In this document: piece after piece, positions 15,159-17,294 of the stretch
Layout of the letters: every line of letters starts with the position of its first letter
How positions within the stretch are numbered: the first letter of the stretch is position 1
Assembly: GCA_013695265.1 (NCBI GenBank)
Contig: JACDAU010000314.1
Span: 1 to 17,294, forward strand
Source: Chloroflexia bacterium
GTDB lineage: Bacteria; Chloroflexota; Chloroflexia; Thermobaculales; Thermobaculaceae
DNA: 17,294 nucleotides
Direction: 5' to 3'
The notes under the pieces: generated by a model
Databases searched by the model: none
What the model was told of the DNA's origin: nothing
Seen by the model: only the letters and a program-made list of their open reading frames with translations
Program-made: the position numbers and the translations under genes

Positions 15159-16193
15159 ATGAATCAGGCCACGGACACCGATTATGCAGAGGTCGAGCGG
15201 GCCGTTGACGCCGCTAAGCTTTTGGTCCGCAGCCAACTCGCGCAACTGCGGGCCGAGCAAGAACTGTTGACCGGTCTGCTGGGGGTGCGCGAGACGGATC
15301 TCGTCCACTTGCGGGTGTTAGTTGACGACCTGACTTACCGTGCCAGTAGTGGGCAACCATCCACTTCTCGGAAGTGGGTGGCGCACTTGGAGGAACTCGC
15401 TGGCAAGGAACAGGAGTTACGGGACGCGGTCCATCTCCTCACTGGCAGCCTGGGACACCTCAACTCACTGATTACGGCAGTATCGAGCGTCAATATGCTC
15501 GGCAGTGGTTCGGATACCGTTGTCGGCTCCAACCCGCTCGAAGCGGCCATCGCGGGGCGCACGCTCCAGGGGCAAGAAGCTGAGCGCTCAAGGCTTGCGC
15601 GGGAGGTGCACGACGGCCCGGCACAGGTGCTGGCAAATGCGATAATGGGGCTGGAATATTGTGAGCGCCTGATGGAGAAACGCCCGGTTTCCGTGCCAAC
15701 CGAATTGCAACGGCTTAAGGCAGGCATGACGGATGGCCTAGAGGAGGTACGACGCTTCATATTCGACCTGCGGCCATCCAGTTTGGAGTACGAGGGATTA
15801 CGGGTTACTTTGGAACGGTACGCCGCTAATTATCAGAACCGCTTTGGCGTGACCGTGGAAGTTGCGTGTCCTGACCTGGATAGCATGATCACATCAGAGC
15901 AGCGCTTCGTCGTCTTCCGGGTCATTCAGGAAGCCATGCAGAACTGCAGAAAGCACGCTTTGGCGTCAAAGCTCGAAATCGTGGTGGAAGTGCTATCAGA
16001 TCACTGCGCGGTATCGATCTCGGACAACGGGAAGGGTTTCGATATGGAGCAGGGTAAGTATCGTCCGGGACACCTCGGGGTGCAAGGCATGTACGAAAGG
16101 GCGGAGTCCGTCCAGGGACGTATCATCCTGTTCTCCGAGCCAGGATACGGTACGGAAGTCAGGATGCGCGTTCCCCTTACGACTGCACCGTAG
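15159..16193 (+). CDS. DegS-like soluble sensor histidine kinase
   Basis: This 344-residue kinase of the HisKA_3 (NarL/DegU-partner) type has no membrane helix, so it should sense a cytoplasmic cue. The N-terminal half (about 10-110) is helical and probably coiled-coil, like the DegS sensor region. The phosphoacceptor is His151 in RLAREVHDGPAQ. The ATP-binding domain has the N-box VIQEAMQNCRKHA (255-267), G1 box SDNGKGFD (288-295) and G2 box GHLGVQGM (304-311). The ATG at 15159 lacks a ribosome binding site but lies just after a promoter, so leaderless translation is inferred. The partner regulator follows after 33 bases. The signal and targets are unknown. Confidence 0.93.
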   Translation: MNQATDTDYAEVERAVDAAKLLVRSQLAQLRAEQELLTGLLGVRETDLVHLRVLVDDLTYRASSGQPSTSRKWVAHLEELAGKEQELRDAVHLLTGSLGHLNSLITAVSSVNMLGSGSDTVVGSNPLEAAIAGRTLQGQEAERSRLAREVHDGPAQVLANAIMGLEYCERLMEKRPVSVPTELQRLKAGMTDGLEEVRRFIFDLRPSSLEYEGLRVTLERYAANYQNRFGVTVEVACPDLDSMITSEQRFVVFRVIQEAMQNCRKHALASKLEIVVEVLSDHCAVSISDNGKGFDMEQGKYRPGHLGVQGMYERAESVQGRIILFSEPGYGTEVRMRVPLTTAP

Positions 16194-16226
16194 CACGGCA
16201 AACAGAATCAGCAGGAGGCAGAGGCT

Positions 16227-16916
16227 GTGAAGAGATTGCGCATTATTCTCGTCGATGATCACCCGCTCTTCCGACAGGGTGTTCGGCACGCGCTGGATGG
16301 TATTCAAGACATCCAGATCGTCGGAGAGGCCTCGGATGGCCAGATGGCGATACAAATGGCCGACACCCTCGCGCCAGATGTCATCCTGTGCGATATCAAC
16401 CTGCCGGGCCTAAATGGCTTAGAGGCCACCCGCGTCGTGCGGCGCCGTAACCCACATATCGCGGTCATTGTACTCACCGTCCACGAGGATGACGAGCAGT
16501 TATTTCACGCCATCAAGGTGGGCGCGGCGGCTTTCTCGACAAAGGACGTCGGACAGGACAAGCTCGTAGACATGGTGCGCCGCGTAGGACGGGGCGAGTA
16601 CCTGATCAATGAAAACGTGGCCACGAAGCCCTTCGTAGCATCTCGAGTTCTGAAGCAGTTTCGCGACCTGGCCGCCCTGGACCAGGATGAAGAAGGCCTC
16701 TTCGCGCCGCTGACGAGTCGTGAGATTGAGATCCTGGACTGCATCGCGCGCGGGATGAGCAACAAGGAGATCGCGCGCAACCTGCTCATCTCCGACCAGA
16801 CGGTGAAAAATCACATCACCTCGATCCTGCGCAAGCTGATGGTAAACGATCGAACACAGGCAGTCATTTACGCGCTTCGGCGCGGCTGGATCAAGATGGC
16901 TGACGAGGTTGTCTAG
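16227..16916 (+). CDS. NarL/DegU-type response regulator
   Basis: This 229-residue DNA-binding regulator is the evident partner of the upstream kinase. The receiver (about 4-118) has Asp10, Asp11, phosphoacceptor Asp56 in LCDINLPGLNG, Thr84 and Lys106. The LuxR-type helix-turn-helix (about 161-220) reads LTSREIEILDCIARGMSNK, then EIARNLLISDQTVKNHI, with a basic recognition helix, so DNA binding should be normal. The GTG at 16227 has AGGAGG 8 bases upstream. Its TAG stop overlaps the stop of the convergent mutL within a CTAG. Target genes cannot be read from this window. Confidence 0.95.
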   Translation: MKRLRIILVDDHPLFRQGVRHALDGIQDIQIVGEASDGQMAIQMADTLAPDVILCDINLPGLNGLEATRVVRRRNPHIAVIVLTVHEDDEQLFHAIKVGAAAFSTKDVGQDKLVDMVRRVGRGEYLINENVATKPFVASRVLKQFRDLAALDQDEEGLFAPLTSREIEILDCIARGMSNKEIARNLLISDQTVKNHITSILRKLMVNDRTQAVIYALRRGWIKMADEVV

Positions 16917-17294
16917 CGCGAACCCCTGCGGCCGAACTCGCGTTCCAGATCGAGCCGGGAGATCTCGAGAAGTGTGGGTCTGCCGTGGGCGCAGGCAGTC
17001 GGCACCCGAGTTTGCTCCAGATCCCGGATGAGTCTACGCATCTCCAACTGATCCAGCACCTGGCCGGCACGTATGGCACTGTGACACGCGGTGGTCGCCA
17101 GTATCGCGCGGTGCCGCTGTTCTGCGGAGTCGAGGCCCTCCAGTCCCTCCTGAAGCTCCGCCAGCAGCGACGCCGCACGGTCCGCCGGTACCTCAGTGGG
17201 CACCGCGCGAATCAGTAGTGCCGCAGCACCGAACGGCTCGGCAACGAATCCCACGGTGGTGATCTCAGCGGCCCACCTGGCGGCGTGCTCTGCC
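16913..17294 (-). CDS. mutL: DNA mismatch repair protein MutL, C-terminal part
   Basis: Only the last 126 or so residues lie in the window; the gene continues past the right edge. MutL is the matchmaker of mismatch repair and, in most bacteria without MutH, nicks the daughter strand. The visible part is the dimerisation/endonuclease domain. GFVAEPFG and AVP are followed by the ACHSAIRAGQ segment, CAHGRPT, and FGR near the end. These match the C-terminal motifs of endonuclease-type MutL (ACR-, CxHGRP- and FxR-like). The DQHA metal motif would lie upstream, outside the window. GTG codons inside this stretch are not real starts. It converges on the response regulator, with the two stop codons overlapping. 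Confidence 0.9.
   Translation of the reverse strand, partial: AEHAARWAAEITTVGFVAEPFGAAALLIRAVPTEVPADRAASLLAELQEGLEGLDSAEQRHRAILATTACHSAIRAGQVLDQLEMRRLIRDLEQTRVPTACAHGRPTLLEISRLDLEREFGRRGSR

Noticed and set aside
1..17294. CRISPR array, insertion sequence, prophage or toxin-antitoxin module
   Set aside because: No direct-repeat array, transposase, integrase, terminal repeats or small paired toxin/antitoxin frames were seen; genes are housekeeping with uniform composition.

Overview
The window is about 17.3 kb of GC-rich bacterial chromosome carrying core metabolism, DNA maintenance and two-component genes. No phage, insertion sequence, CRISPR array or tRNA/rRNA gene is visible. Several traits together suggest Chloroflexota, perhaps Thermomicrobia-like: RNase J, a short thermophile/archaeal-type S-adenosylhomocysteine hydrolase, a family 4 iron-sulfur uracil-DNA glycosylase, a soluble DegS/DegU-type pair, TTG and GTG starts, and at least one apparently leaderless gene. 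This is inference from gene content; a 16S or marker-gene search would be needed to settle it.

Left part (1-6938), minus strand. Reading leftward from about 6940: an orphan NtrC-type sigma-54 activator, isocitrate dehydrogenase (icd), succinate dehydrogenase sdhC-sdhD-sdhA-sdhB, and a small three-helix membrane protein of unknown function. icd and sdh supply consecutive oxidative steps of the TCA cycle. A near-consensus sigma-70 promoter lies in the short icd-sdhC gap, so sdhCDAB and the membrane protein can be transcribed as their own unit. The first 355 bases hold no supportable gene but contain several stable inverted repeats.

Middle part (6939-15092). A divergent control region with two consensus TATAAT boxes separates the sigma-54 activator from a plus-strand cluster. 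The cluster is apt (adenine salvage), ahcY (S-adenosylhomocysteine hydrolysis, which yields adenosine and homocysteine), a phosphoglucomutase/phosphomannomutase, family 4 UDG, RNase J and an FtsK/SpoIIIE DNA translocase. Gaps are 8-42 nt, consistent with one operon joining purine/methyl-cycle salvage, sugar-phosphate metabolism, DNA repair, RNA turnover and chromosome segregation.

Right part (15093-17294). A soluble DegS-like histidine kinase appears to be expressed leaderless from its own promoter and is followed by a DegU/LuxR-type response regulator. The 3' end of mutL runs in from the right edge on the minus strand; its stop codon interlocks with the regulator's stop in a CTAG.

I do not see a wholly new system. 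The most checkable novelties are: a beta-clamp-binding-like C-terminal peptide on the UDG; matched histidine pairs in SdhC and SdhD suggesting a two-heme complex II; an NtrC-family activator with an eroded DNA-binding helix; an isocitrate dehydrogenase with a mixed NAD/NADP signature; and the unknown membrane protein attached to the sdh operon.
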